DNA from: Notospermus geniculatus
Taxonomy: Eukaryota > Nemertea > Pilidiophora > Heteronemertea > Lineidae
Assembly (NCBI GenBank): GCA_002633025.1
Contig: NMRB01000884.1
Span: 49,737 to 113,736, forward strand
Direction of reading: 5' to 3'
Length of the DNA: 64,000 bases
Part shown: positions 10,198-21,937 of the stretch, one piece after another
Layout: each line of letters begins with the position of its first letter
How positions within the stretch are numbered: the first letter of the stretch is position 1
The notes under the pieces: generated by a model
The model's database searches: none
What the model was told of the DNA's origin: nothing
What the model saw: the letters and a program-made list of their open reading frames with translations, nothing else
Position numbers and translations under genes: made by a program

Positions 10198-13100
10198 TTA
10201 GGGCATCAAAACGACCCTTACTCTGGAAAAAAAGAAAAACATTATCATTAATAGGTTTAACCTGCAACCTGCATCAGAGAATGTCATATTTCAAAGAACT
10301 TCGAACCCTCACCTGAGATTTCAATTGCAGGAGAGAATCTGTTGACCTCGGGCAGTGGTAACTGGAATCGTGTAATACTTTCTCTCGCGTTCGCCTTGAG
10401 CGCCATCAACCAGTAGGTCTTCAGGAGACCCTTTCCCTGCAACATTTCGGACGTATATCGTCGGTAGTTAGGCCCGAAGCACACTGTCAAACTGATCGAA
10501 TACTCTGCATACGAAGGGCTTACTGAAAGACTATTCCATGCCTAGTGTATGAAAAAGCCTAAAAATTGTCATTTTCAGAAATTTGATCAAAATGTAATAC
10601 AAGATCCGGGCATTTGGCTGCGGTTACATAGAGCTACAATGAACCGACACCACACCTACCCTAAGTTTTACTAAACCTCGCTCCTCCAGTTCAAATATAT
10701 CTTGTTCCTTCATAAGTTGATACGCGGCTTGGCTGACGTGGATTTTATTGCCTAGAGGATTGATAGAAAAAGTATATACAAAAAGCCTACTTTTGTTAGC
10801 TATGTGTGAAATATGGTAACATGTATGTAGATGTACACAGCAATTTTTTTTGGTTTACATACCCGCACCGCCTGATTCAATCCTGGAAGCCGTGTACACG
10901 GTGTCGCCAAAGAGACAGTAACGGGGCATGGTGTACCCTACAACACCGGTTACACATGGACCTATAATTAACAGAGTAGAGACGATATGTTATATGCTTT
11001 ATCCCCGTCTGAATATTAGTAACACCATTTTATATGTTAAAGTGCCCTTGTATGCATTAGGTACGCCTCAATATCTTCCCCTGGCGGCAGAATCTGGAAC
11101 CAACGTGATAAGACTGGTGCCCTGTCCAACCCATACATTATTGGTTCGTGTGACTAATAATGACGTCATTAGTTTGTGTGACCAATAGAGAATCAGTGTA
11201 TTACGCCATCGAGATGTGTGTAGGTAGAATGCTATGATTTAAACGGAAATCGAAACACCAGCCTACAGCTGCCTGTAGTGTGCGTCCAGCTTAAAGAGGC
11301 ACTATTCCTTCCCTATCCTGCGCTAAACATACCCGCGTTAAGAGAGACCTCTATTGACAACGCTGTTTAACTAGGACTTTGTAAATAAGACTAACCTGAG
11401 TGGATACCAATACGGACTTTCATGATTTCGCCGCCCATCGTCGGAACGTCGTCCTCTCGTATCGACTCTAAAAGATCTAATGCCATCAGTCCTATCTCCT
11501 TCGCATGGTTGTCCCCGTTCCATTCGGGACAACCAGAAACAACCATATAAGAGTCACCTTAAATGGGGACACGATACAATAACGTCAATAACAGCATCTT
11601 GAGTAATGAGTTATGTTTTGTCATCATTGACAGCCGTCCACGAAGATCGCCTTTCCATCTGCTCATCACAACATGATGGTGTCGGCTGCACAGAATGTCT
11701 AGACTGGTGCAGCCAATACGGTTTATACCTCTAATAGAGGTATAAACGAGGTACGATATAGAGTCTATATCGTACCTCAAGAAAGAATCCATGAATTTGA
11801 TTGGCGGAGACGCATCACGTGAGAGGTGGACATTTTCCAATGTCTCCCGCTCGAGATGCAATGTCCACCCTCACGGAAAACAAAAGTTCCTTTAACCGCT
11901 GCGATCTGACTCTGCTGTGTTTGAAAGGCAAGGAAATTCCTTTTCCAAATCGTAGCGGGCCATTCTTCATTAATTCCGCTGCCGCCGGGCACCTGTCCAG
12001 CAGCCGCAGAGACAGGCTGTGACTCATACATGTACCGATGCTTAGAGGGTTTCATAACCTACGATATAGAAAATAGCACCCTTCCATGTGGGGGACAGAC
12101 TAAAGTGTCACCCCTCAACAAACATTGTTGATCTCGGCGGCCTAGGTCAAAACGTACCAGTCAGATTCTGATAGCGCAGAAGTTTGGGGCGACATGAAGA
12201 GTAAAACAGTCGAACTTACCTATAGTCTGGACTTTGAATGCGTCATAGCGTTCAATGCGCGTGTCGAACGCCTTGTACAGGTTATTTAGAATCTCCACAA
12301 TCTGAAAGAGTTTGAGTTTCAGAATTAAAACAAACTCACAAATTGTTGGTTTCACAAAGAGAAAACGTACGTGTACTTGAACAGGCAAGAAATTTGCTTG
12401 CTGATCTCAGATGAAGAGTTTTTTTTACACAAAACCCTCTTGTGATTTATGTTCAGATGATAATTTACTCACCGCTAGAGGTGCGCAATCCATGGCAAAC
12501 TCTGCAAATCCCACAATATCGGAAAAGAAAACAGTGACACAATCATACGTCTGAGGTTGGACTGTCTCACGCCGCCTGAGCTGGTCTGCGATCTGACGTG
12601 GCAACAATTGGTACAGAATGCGCGTCGTCTGCAATTTCTCCACCTAGGACCAATAAGCCGAGTTAGAACATGATGTACACGTACACGTACTGTTACATGT
12701 GGCTAACATTGGCGAGTTTTCCAAAGCCCCCGAAAGGCCAACGCGTACGTCATCCTTTTGTTCGCTGCTCTCTTCGTGGCATCGAGCAATGGGTTTGGCG
12801 ATCGCGTTGGCGTTTCGGGGGCTTTGCGAAAACTCTATATTTACAATTTACGCGACGAAACAGAACATGCCACTCTCAGTACCTACCTCAAGTTCATTGG
12901 ACTTTCCCTTTAGTTCTGTTGCAAAGACGTGGACGTCAGCAATAATGGAAAGGACGAAAACAATAGTGAAGGGGCTCAAGATGGCCACCACAATCAGGAT
13001 AATGATACTTGATGTCAGTTGATTTTCTGCTTCGCTCTCATCAGCGAGAATCGCGGTGTCGATATAGTCAGAAAGCTTGTTTTCGATGAGCCTTAACACG

Positions 13101-14196
13101 CCCATGTAGTCTGTCATGTTACTGAACCAATATTTGGCACGGACGGTTGACCCCTCGGTTGCATTGTTGGCCATAATCTCATTCTGCATCGTGCCGATGG
13201 TTTGCTTCAGGGAGGACGTTTTGAAGTATAGGTCGTAGTTTTTCCGACAGATGGCGGGTGAGTACTGCAGGCACCTGACCAAATATGTCGTCCCATAATG
13301 ATATTTCTGCAGGAAAAACTGGTATTCGGCATCGTTAAAAGACCCTAGATAAAAAAATATACACATGGTGTCACAATAATCTTAGACAAACATTGCAAGT
13401 ATGTACGTACACGTACCAACATCTATAGTGGTTTGTGACCATAAATTCGGTGTCTGGCCTAACATCAAACAATGTGATACCTACCTTGCGTAAAAAACAC
13501 TCCACCAAGAGCCCTGACCACGCCTGATTGCTCCTGACTCAAAATCAACATATGGTAGGCCACTAAAGACTTCCATACTTGTCCAAGAGATGCTTCGTAA
13601 ACATTTGATGATATCCATTCGATCATTTCGTTCACTAATGTAGAGTAGAAATCGATTTCCTTCTCGACCGTTGTTTGGCTGTGATCAAGTTGTTCTCGGT
13701 GCGTTTTCACGTAAAATTGAAACACACGTTTGTCTTGCATCATGGGACTTGTGGAGAGGTCGGATTGGGCTGGCCAATCGGCAAAGTTCGCCAAAGCCTT
13801 ATCCGTGGCATTGTAAGCAGCTTGAAGGTCAGTTTTAAAGGCAGTGTCACCGAAACTCACGTAGAGTGCCGTTTTGCCCCGCTCTTGTTGTAGATAGTGC
13901 ATGATATTTCCTACTTCCGTGCTGAACAGCACGGCCTTCCGTATCGACTCCGCTGTCCGCATTTTCTTCGTGCTGTCAACGATGGAAACTATGTTCAACC
14001 CAAGAAGAAAGGCTGTTGGTATCAGAGTGAAGAGAAGAACCTTGATTTTTTGTATTCGCTTTCCCCGTTTAGTGACAGGGTCCCCTCTGATACAGGCTTG
14101 CCATCCCCCGCTGACCTGCGAGATTGACGATAAGCTATGGACGCTATTCCTGTGAATTGGCATGATTGCTTCACCTACTAAATCTATCTTCTTCAC
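10198..14196 (-). CDS. Receptor-like guanylate cyclase with extracellular NIT domain
   Basis: Exons: 14196-13485, 13344-12887, 12643-12473, 12301-12220, 11557-11396, 10961-10863, 10751-10660, 10436-10313 and a short last exon near 10220-10198. All junctions keep frame and family sequence, e.g. [17 protein letters not shown] and [15 protein letters not shown]. About 640 residues: cytoplasmic N-terminus, TM about 51-73, NIT (nitrate/nitrite-sensing type) domain about 75-345 ([20 protein letters not shown]), TM about 349-371, coiled linker, class III cyclase domain about 420-605. Seen: metal Asp432 (FFSDIVGF) and Asp476 ([11 protein letters not shown]), Cys544 (RYCLFGDTV) and Arg555. Odd: Gln472 in KVQTIGD where guanylate cyclases have Glu, and Tyr551 in DTVYTASR where Asn is usual. 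There is no kinase-homology domain. Family role is cGMP synthesis from GTP at the plasma membrane; activity here is uncertain. The exact C-terminus depends on the last acceptor (stop at 10218 or 10198). Start could also be Met12. Confidence 0.9.
11290..11380 (-). repeat. Partial family E element in a cyclase intron
   Basis: AAAGAGGCACTATTCCTTCC, GCGCTAAACATACCCGCG and AGACCTCTATTGACAAC are the complements of the right end of the elements at 2640-2835 and 3010-3203. The left half is missing. Confidence 0.6.
11725..11785. repeat. Two adjacent short palindromes in a cyclase intron
   Basis: TTATACCTCTAATAGAGGTATAA is followed directly by GAGGTACGATATAGA and its complement TATATCGTACCTC. Both lie in the intron 11558-12219. 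They may be the remains of a foldback element. Confidence 0.6.
12717..12835. mobile_element. Foldback MITE, family D copy 1 (in cyclase intron 12644-12886)
   Basis: Ends TTTTCCAAAGCCCCCGAAA and TTTCGGGGGCTTTGCGAAAA are inverted repeats; internal CGTCATCCTTTTGTTCG and GTGGCATCGA blocks match 21810-21937. It fills about half of the intron. Confidence 0.8.
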
Positions 14197-14931
14197 AAGA
14201 AAATCCCCTCCGTGAGATGATAGAATCCTACCGTAAGTTTATAGATATCACTGAATGCGAAATTGGCACCAAATACGTACTTTCTAAAATGTATGATTCC
14301 CAGCCCCTCAAGTTGCCGTCACGGCTGCTTCATTTTCCACGGCAACGAACCACCGCCGTCAACAGAGGCCCATCTTCTCTATACAACTCGTTATATGCAT
14401 CATTCGTGAATGTAACATCCTTACGACCAATCACATCCAATCAGCGATGACCACCCAACCTATATTTACATCAATCGATTCTCTTAACAGCCTACAGTTT
14501 TACTTTAATTAGAAGTTCGCACAAGTTGCAGATAAAACGAAAAAAGGGACACTAGTTAGGTCATTCGCATCTATTGGACTGTTCGATTTTCCATTGACTT
14601 CTTCTATTCTAGGTTGTTCCTCCAATATATTGGCCGATACTGCACGGCAAACCACCAATTAGAGTCCCGCCATCCTTTTGTCGTCAAACATCCCGTGGGG
14701 TTTATCAAACATGGCGGCATTGCCATTCTGAAGATTGCTCATTACCGATTATGAGCTGAAAGGCATCGATATCGACCGACTCGGGGGTAAGGGACCCCGT
14801 GCCCCCTCTCAAACCACATCGGTGTAACCCTCGGTGAGATTCAGTACATAAAAGTCATCTCATGATGAAACACGTAGGCCCCCTACATGCCCTACGTTTT
14901 ATACGCGCTGCACAGTGCGATACGTGTAAGG

Positions 14932-15072
14932 CCGCGTTTATACTTCGACGCAAGACCATCGGCGTCCGACGCGCGATCAAAATCTGGACGCCGACCTAAT
15001 GGTGTCGGCATACAGATTTTGATCGTGCGTCGGACGCCGATGGTCGTGCGTCGAAGTATAAACTAGGCTTAA
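14932..15072. mobile_element. Foldback MITE (GTTTATACTTCGACGC ends)
   Basis: GGCCGCGTTTATACTTCGAC at the left pairs with GTCGAAGTATAAACTAGGC at the right; internal arms ACCATCGGCGTCCGACGCGC and GCGTCGGACGCCGATGGT also pair, giving a hairpin of about 140 bp with a short loop. Confidence 0.85.
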
Positions 15073-15210
15073 GTCAAACAGGCACGTACATGTACATGTA
15101 CCTCGCCCCCAAGAGAACGGTATCATAGACTGGTTTCCTATCTCAACGGTAGGACTAGATATTGATGAGTTGCAGAAATCGAATTCGGTCATCGTCATAG
15201 CAACGCCACC

Positions 15211-15321
15211 AAAGTCAAAGCAGACGTCATGACGCCGTTTTGCCTGACGAACGAATCAAAGCACGTGATCACAACAATGCAGTGGTCAAAACGGCATTAT
15301 GACGTCGGATTTGACTTTGAC
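15211..15321. mobile_element. Foldback element (AAAGTCAAAG ends)
   Basis: AAAGTCAAAGCAGACGTCAT and GCCGTTTT at the left pair with AAAACGGC and ATGACGTCGGATTTGACTTT at the right, with about 50 bp between the arms. Confidence 0.75.
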
Positions 15322-17281
15322 CTAATTATATTTCTGTAACTCCTCATCTATTGAGATCGTTAGCACCGGACGTCAGTTTACACCAAACCATTGATTCTTT
15401 TGTTGAATGAGCGACCAATCACCGCTCACATCAGCGCTTGCGTTACGGCGATCACGTGATCATGGACGACAGGCGCTACCACCTCATGTCGTCTTACCTT
15501 GACGAGAACAATATGGCGACAGTTAATACATCTGTCGAGAATGAGCGTAAATGGAGCCAGGTACAAATACAAGATACCGGTAGCTAATAACTAGTATACA
15601 CGATATTTTCCTTCGTTGCTTGCCAGTGTAAATTAGAGCAAGCGTTTCACCAGGAATAGATAAGAGAGGACAGACTAAGACAAACCATTAATCAAGGTAC
15701 AGCCAATTACACTTACATCCAATTGCAGAGGTTCTCAAATGTTTTTTTTCTTCTTTCGGCAAATACGCCTTGTTTATTACAAGAAATTGAAAAAGTGGCA
15801 TGTCTTTTTGCCAGGCGTATCCGACCCCGGCCACTATTCCTTACTTTAGTTTCATTATACTACTGACTGCTGTCAATATAGACAACAATTACAGAGATAG
15901 TCCGCCCTATCTTAGCTTCTTATCAATTGAATTTCCATTTGGAATGGATTTTCGAAGGGGATTGTCCGACGCATGTTCAACTCTACAGGGATGTTTCAGC
16001 GTCGTACGGCAGAGTTGATACACTGACCAATTTTTTTAGGTCCCAGGCTGATTGCTAACAACAACGATTCTAATCAAGGTTCCAAGTAGTAAATTGTGAG
16101 AGATGCACCTAGGCCAGCAGACTCTATGATGCAGTAACTGTAATATCATCACCGTGTGTGGAATTACCCCCCCCCCCCTTGATGATTGGGGAATTCTTTC
16201 ACTTTTCATGATGACGACAGCCGTGACAGCCTCTTTCCTTGGTTGTTCTTATATATCTTGTCGTTATAAATCATAATTCGCCTAAAAAGAAAAATATACA
16301 TGTACATGTAGTGTGTGCTCCCTCTGCGGACACCTCTGCCAGAAGGACACCTCTCTGTTGAGGGCATTCCAAAGTTCACTCCCGTGGCCTGCATCACAAG
16401 GCCATGATTGCACACAAATATGAGTAGCTATGATAATTCCCTGCAAGTTCTTATGAAGGCTTGGGCATGAGCAGTAAGCGAGGCACACTGTTACTTTTTG
16501 ACTGTGGTTCCTTTGGCGTTCGCATTAATCCCATTTGATTTCTGCCATTACCAAATCTACTGGTGGTCAGGAGAAAAAACAAAGTGGTAAACGCTAATAT
16601 TTCTGCAGAATGACGTCATCGGCAAGCGAAATAAACAACACACGACGTGACAAATGGACAACAGACCCCACGTACTGCTGTTACACATTGGTTGCTGAGG
16701 GAAAAGAAAGATCACTCACCGGCCTCCACAGAAGACAGCTTAAAGCGAATTGATAGCGGATTTTATTCACATTTGGCTGGTGTTTGTAAACACAAAATTT
16801 CAGCCAATCAGAACGCACGAACATTTCTTTGTTGACATTCTGGAGAAGTTTGTTTACATTTTTTCCCGAAAATTCATCCACTTTCATATTCTATTTCTAA
16901 ATCAAATTTTTTTCGATATCAATTCGCTTTAAGAGTAAAATCTGTGCCCCTTTTTTCTTACTTACACTTGTTCTCTACTGTAGAAAATCATCGTACGATA
17001 CAGTACCGTACGATGATAAATTGAGTCGCATCGACCATGAACGCCATGTTGGTTTCTTTAGCGCTTGTTCGGTAACAAGTGGGCAATTTTACCCAGTCGC
17101 AGAGGCGGCCCTCGACAAATCAAAAACGGAAAGAGGCGCACGGGGTTCATTTGAGGATCTAACGGCGTTTTACTGAAAAATAGGCGTAAAAGAACCTGAA
17201 ACAAGCGTGGCTTGTAATCGTACATAAGGAATGTAATTAGAATTCAACGAATGTTGAGTCGAATACAGTGGCGTGGTGAAT

Positions 17282-19150
17282 TTAAGGAGTGGAAGGCGAG
17301 TATGATGCCCGGGTATGATCGATCCAGAAATCACCATTTAGCACCTGTTGTAGATCAGGAAGGAGTTCCGACCGAGAATCTCGCGGGNTCATGCCAATCT
17401 TGTTGATAAAATAATCACTGAAAGTAGGCAGTAGATCATTGACATTTACGTGGTCAGGAAGAACAGGTTCACTCACTTTACCTAAAAGAGAGTTACAGAC
17501 ACTGAACAGAGTCCTGGAGTCTGACGTACCCTCAATCAGATCCGTGTAGTACTGCCTCTTAGCTGCCCTGATTGCTTTATCAGTGGCAGATTTCTGTTCC
17601 ATGAACATATCTCGGTGTACATGTAGCTTGGTCCTATTGTACAACCGTTCCAACTGACGCCGCTTCTGCTTCTCCAGTCTCAGCTCATCCGTAAACCATT
17701 CACACTGATGGCGCTGCGAGACAACTTTGGTTTTGAGGGGAGCGTGGGAATCAAGAATGCCCGCAAGACAAGAGTTAAAGACACCAACGATATGATCGAC
17801 CGGTAAACTCGGGTCGAGACCACGTGGGGGCCTCAGCACTGATGTTCTTATGTCGTCGACGAATTTGTCGATGTCCATCCTTTTGATCTGCCGGTATTTC
17901 ACAGCCTTAGCCGATTTGCGCCGATTTCCAAGAGGCATTACCGCGATCACTGCGGAATGGTCCGATATTGCTGGATCCCAAACCTCGACACTGCGGATCA
18001 AAGAGTTGTCGACGGAGGAACCACGAATGAACAAGAGGTCGAGTGTGTGGCCATGGCGATGTGTTGGAGATGTAACCAATTGTGAATAGCCGAAAGACTC
18101 CATGAGGTCCATGAACTTTGAAGCCACGGCGTCACGAGAATCGACATGGAAGTTAAAATCACCGCATATCACCAGGCTTCCGCCATAGACAGCCAAGTGC
18201 TCAACGAATGCTCCAAATTCATCGAGGAACTGAGGAACATTGAGTCTATTTTTGGAAGACGGCGGCGGTCTATAGACGACAATGAGACGAAAAGAGGGAT
18301 TGGCAGATGATGGTGAAACATGGCAGTCAAGATACTCAAATGATCCGTAAGACTCGGTCTGCTGACAAGCTTTTACCGTGAGGCTGCAGTCCGTGTACAC
18401 CACACCCACACCACCACCACGCCCTTTCTTACGATGGGTGAAGGCAGTTTGATACCCTGAAGAGCGTAGCTGATTAATTGTTAGTTGGTCCCTGTCATCT
18501 CCCTTCAACCACGTCTCAGTGAGTGCCAAGAGACCAATGGTCTTACTATGCATAAAATCACAAATGTCCATCTCTTTACCACTTAGTGATCGAACGTTAA
18601 GAAGACCAAAGTTCAGATTATGGGCTTCAGGAGAATGGGATTGAAAAGTCTTGCTTATCGGAAGCACCTTCAAATTCACATTTTGTACCCCACGCTGAGA
18701 GTGGGACAGACCGAGCTGAGTGAGGGTCAGGGGGTTTACACAAGGCTGAGGATCTCGGCCAGGGGCGTATACACGACCACAGGTTATCCAGGGCCTAATC
18801 CTCTTGACAATCTTTGCACCGCCTTTCACACCTCGATGAGTCCTCCGAAACCGACGTAAGCATGGTCCTGGAAACTGAAAACCACAAAAAAGGAAGTCAC
18901 TGAGGCGTACTCCAACTAGGCCTTCTTGGCCCAGGTCAATAAGCCGTGACCTGCTGTATGTCAAGACCATAGTGTTCTCCCAGCTTGTATATCCGTGTAA
19001 GAATAGTCCAATATGGCCCCAGTGATCCACAGTTTTCACCCAATCTAGGTGGACGAAATCAGATGTCTTATAGCAGAGCAAAATCAGAACAAACACACTC
19101 TGTACAATCATCGAAGGTTCATAAGGAATATATCCAAGTATGAAAAACAA
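17282..19150 (-). mobile_element. Truncated non-LTR retrotransposon, endonuclease part of ORF2 (CR1/L2-like)
   Basis: One open frame of about 622 codons, running off at 17282. The middle and C-terminal parts carry the AP-endonuclease signature of non-LTR elements: LNVRSLSGK, LTETWLKGDD, GGGVGVVY, VVYRPPPSS, VICGDFNFHVD, HTLDLLF and SDHSAVIAVMP, in the usual order. It then continues into the linker (KRQYYTDLIEG, FINKIGM) that normally precedes the reverse transcriptase, but no RT motif follows, so the copy is cut. Position 17388 is an N inside the frame; the frame continues across it. The first about 150 codons are not conserved and may be 5' UTR read through. Open over 1.8 kb, so fairly young. 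Confidence 0.88.
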
Positions 19151-19257
19151 ACAAACATCGAAAATAGGAGAAAACTAAGCAAAAGGCAGGAGCTCATGGA
19201 ATGCGGCAGCCGTCACCAGCGCTCAGCAAACATCATCACGGACATGGTATTGAATGA

Positions 19258-19465
19258 AGTGGGGAACCTGCATAACTTTTTATCCCGACAGGGCGGCGCT
19301 GTGAGCGGTTGTACTGAAGACGTCAAAAACAGAGCAGAGCAACGTCATGACGTCGCGTCAGGACGTCCTTGACGCAGTGCAACACGGACCGTGACGTCGA
19401 AAAAAGGTCAACCGCTCACAGTAGCCCAGTAGCCCAGTAGCGGTAGTTCTGCGGGTTCCCCATTC
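19258..19465. mobile_element. Foldback MITE, family B copy 2
   Basis: TIRs GTGGGGAACCTGCA and TGCGGGTTCCCCATT enclose GGCGGCGCTGTGAGCGGTTG, a GACGTC-rich core and CAACCGCTCACAG. AGTAGCCC is repeated near 19421-19436. The long ends here define the family best, together with the copy at 28749. Confidence 0.8.
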
Positions 19466-20606
19466 TGGACATTCATGAATATTCACGCCGATGATGAAGA
19501 ACATTGGTCATTTTCCTGCTAATACTTTAATGGAAAATCCAATCCACAGACAGGGTCATCTTCCATTTAGAAGTAAGTCACGTTTTGAGGAAGACTCTGA
19601 CTAAATGTCTACCATCAATGAATTTTTGAATGAAGCGACATATTTTTTGTTCCTATCCCCAACGCAACATGTGTTTGGCGCGGACCAATCACTTTCTGTC
19701 TTCATAATTTGTGGATGGCGCCGGCGGTAGCAGGCCGCGTTGCCTCCAGTTCAGATTTAGGATTTATGATCGTGACTAAACGATTTCGTGAATTTTGCAT
19801 CATCAGAGAAATTCCTTGAGATATATTGGTGCATTTATATCCAGATGCGGCATTTGCCCGCCACTCCCGAGTGGATACTGTTTGTTTAGGATTCTCAGTA
19901 ACAACTCATCGGGAAAGACGCCACCGAGGCGACTTCACGTCGAAGGGAAATCGTGTCCGTGAGGAACATTGTGATTGGATAACTTCTCGAGTATTGTCTG
20001 CTGGTCGCTAGGCCTACGGTATAGTGCTTTTCATATCGTTCTGGCCAAAGGTATTTAGTTGAACTCAAGAATGACGGTGACCAGATCACATTTACCAAAA
20101 GATAGTGGTGTTGCACAACACTAGATTATCCGTGGGGTTGGCGCAATCAACAATTCTTTCACGGTCTCAGCTAAGCTAGTCAGCCATAACACTGACTGCC
20201 AAGGGTTGTGCAACATTCTTATTTGTGATCACACCATTAGAGTTTAGTGGGAAGAGGTCAGCCAAGTACCTTTAACCAGATCTGTCTGGAAAGACACTAT
20301 ACCAGTGATACACTTTTGATGGCAAGTTGAACTGCAGTTTTCTCGGATACGTCTACAGCACGCGGCCGCCAGTTTGCATTTTCGGTAAAATTCAAGGATT
20401 CAATACATACATCCCAATTTGATGAATACCGCTTTTGGACACTATTAAGTGCCGTCAAAATGAGCATGTACAGCGTGTGCGTCGTCAACGACCAACCACC
20501 AAAAACTATTTTGGTGAAGTCGGTCCACTTCGTCAACTCACCGATGGTGATAGAAACTAAGACGCGGGAAAGAGAAGGTAGGTGAATTTATTAGAAGATA
20601 AATACA
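19466..20606. other. Gene-free stretch
   Basis: No supported gene, RNA or repeat beyond short low-complexity words. Frames present are under 80 codons with no recognisable motif. Confidence 0.4.
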
Positions 20607-20853
20607 CAGTTTGCGAAATTAGCGGCCGCCATGTTTTTTTGAACTTTTTGCCATTGCTTGGGTTTTTCAATGGGATTTTTCACTGTCAGAGGCGTTCAAA
20701 AAAAGAAAGGTCATACAGTAAGCCACTAGAATTGCATAAAGATATTTTAGCAAGCAAGCAGCTAGTAATAAAATATATTCGAAATATATTTGGAAAAGTT
20801 CGAAAATTCGGCTAAATTAAAAAAAAATGGCGGCCGCTAATTTCGCAAACTGT
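20607..20853. mobile_element. Foldback MITE with AGTTTGCGAAATTAGCGGCC ends
   Basis: ACAGTTTGCGAAATTAGCGG plus CCGCCAT at the left is matched by ATGGCGGCCGCTAATTTCGC plus AAACTGT at the right, about 30 bp perfect, enclosing about 190 bp of AT-rich DNA without coding capacity. Confidence 0.88.
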
Positions 20854-20979
20854 CTATTTTCGTCAATCACTGCTTAAAAATTCGTCGGGTTGTTGCGAAA
20901 GAAAGCAGTTGAATATTAAATCGAGAGCTGAGCGGGAAGACGGCATTATTAGCTCTACAGACAACATTGAGCGAATTTA

Positions 20980-21125
20980 ATGTACAGCAGGAGGAAACCG
21001 GGGTGCCCGCAGAAAACCTGCGCTGTGAAAACCTGCACGAGTACCAACCCGACCCGGGGATCGAACCCGGTACCTCCTAGGTGACCAGGCGCCGATGTTT
21101 CCATTGCGCCACTCGGACAGCCTAC
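20980..21125 (-). mobile_element. tRNA-derived SINE
   Basis: On the minus strand the head is GTAGGCTGTCCGAGTGGCGC (A box TGGCGCAATGG) followed by B box GGTTCGATCCC inside CCGGGTTCGATCCCCGGG, at the spacing of a class II tRNA. A non-tRNA body follows: GGTTTTCACAGCGCAGGTTTTC and GGGCACCCCGGTTTCCTCC. Poly(A)-like tail not clear. Confidence 0.8.
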
Positions 21126-21658
21126 AAGAAAGCAGTGTGATTTGAGATAGGGAAAAATTGCCAAAATTGAGATCCGTAGTGATCTTTTTTTCTGATTAAT
21201 TATGTTACCCATAGATACAATGAAAAAATGCAAACAAAAATGTGAATCAGACCACCTCTCCATCGAGTCTGTAATTTCCATTCCATACATGGTTTATTTG
21301 ACCTTTAAACAGCCCCTCACTAATGTAGTTTCGGCTGTAGTTGGTACATTTGTAAACATATTTATGGAATGTCTTGCCAAATCTCAGCGACGGTCTCATC
21401 CATCCCAGAACCTATAAAAAAGACTCCACTCGATATTCATGGAGTTCTCTATTGGTTAAAAGACGTCGACAATTACAGTCCGTAGTGGGACGCACGGCGA
21501 ACAGATATTGCTTTTTGAAGAAGACCAACCGCTGTAACTGATTATAAAATGGAACAAAAATTGTGATTTCAAAAATGCACTGTTCACGGAACATTTTGTT
21601 TCGATCACAATCATGTCGTAAAGTTTCGCAGGGTACCGATTTTTGGTTTCAAACCTAT

Positions 21659-21808
21659 AGGGCCGTATGCACCAAACGAAGATTATCTTGAACTCAAGTT
21701 GAGCCACAACTTTTCCATTGTCACATCATGCCCTGGCAAACCTGAACAATTGAAAAGTTGTGGCTCAACCAGAGTTCAAGATAATCTTCGTTTGGTGCAT
21801 ACGGCCCT
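21659..21808. mobile_element. Foldback element with AGGGCCGTATGCACCAAACG ends
   Basis: Left arm AGGGCCGTATGCACCAAACG, then AAGATTATCTTGAACTC and GAGCCACAACTTTT, is complementary to the right arm for about 57 bp with few differences; loop about 40 bp. It abuts the family D element at 21810. Confidence 0.9.
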
Positions 21809-21809
21809 G

Positions 21810-21937
21810 TTTTCGCAAAGCCCCCGAAACGCCAACGCGAACGTCTATCCTTTTGTTCGGTGCTCTCGTTCGGTGCTTTCGTGGCATCGAACAATGGGTT
21901 TGGCGTTGGCGTTGGCGTTTCGGGGGCTTTGCGAAAA
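21810..21937. mobile_element. Foldback MITE, family D copy 2
   Basis: TTTTCGCAAAGCCCCCGAAA and TTTCGGGGGCTTTGCGAAAA are perfect inverted ends. The interior has TCGTGGCATCGA and ACAATGGGTTTGGCG as in 12717-12835, plus repeats of GTTGGC. Confidence 0.9.

Larger units (their letters stand above)
14197..17281. other. Gene-free stretch upstream of the cyclase gene
   Basis: No coding region recognised. It must hold the 5' end of the cyclase transcript, but no TATA or initiator can be assigned. It contains two foldback elements (14932-15072, 15211-15321), a run of C at 16168-16178, a TACATGTA cluster near 16297-16310 and a short palindrome TCATCGTACGAT/ATCGTACGGTA-like at 16988-17017. Confidence 0.5.

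Noticed and set aside
4985-14196. Receptor and cyclase as one functional unit or operon
   Set aside because: Same strand and adjacent, but separated by a likely poly(A) site and each with its own start; adjacency alone is not evidence.
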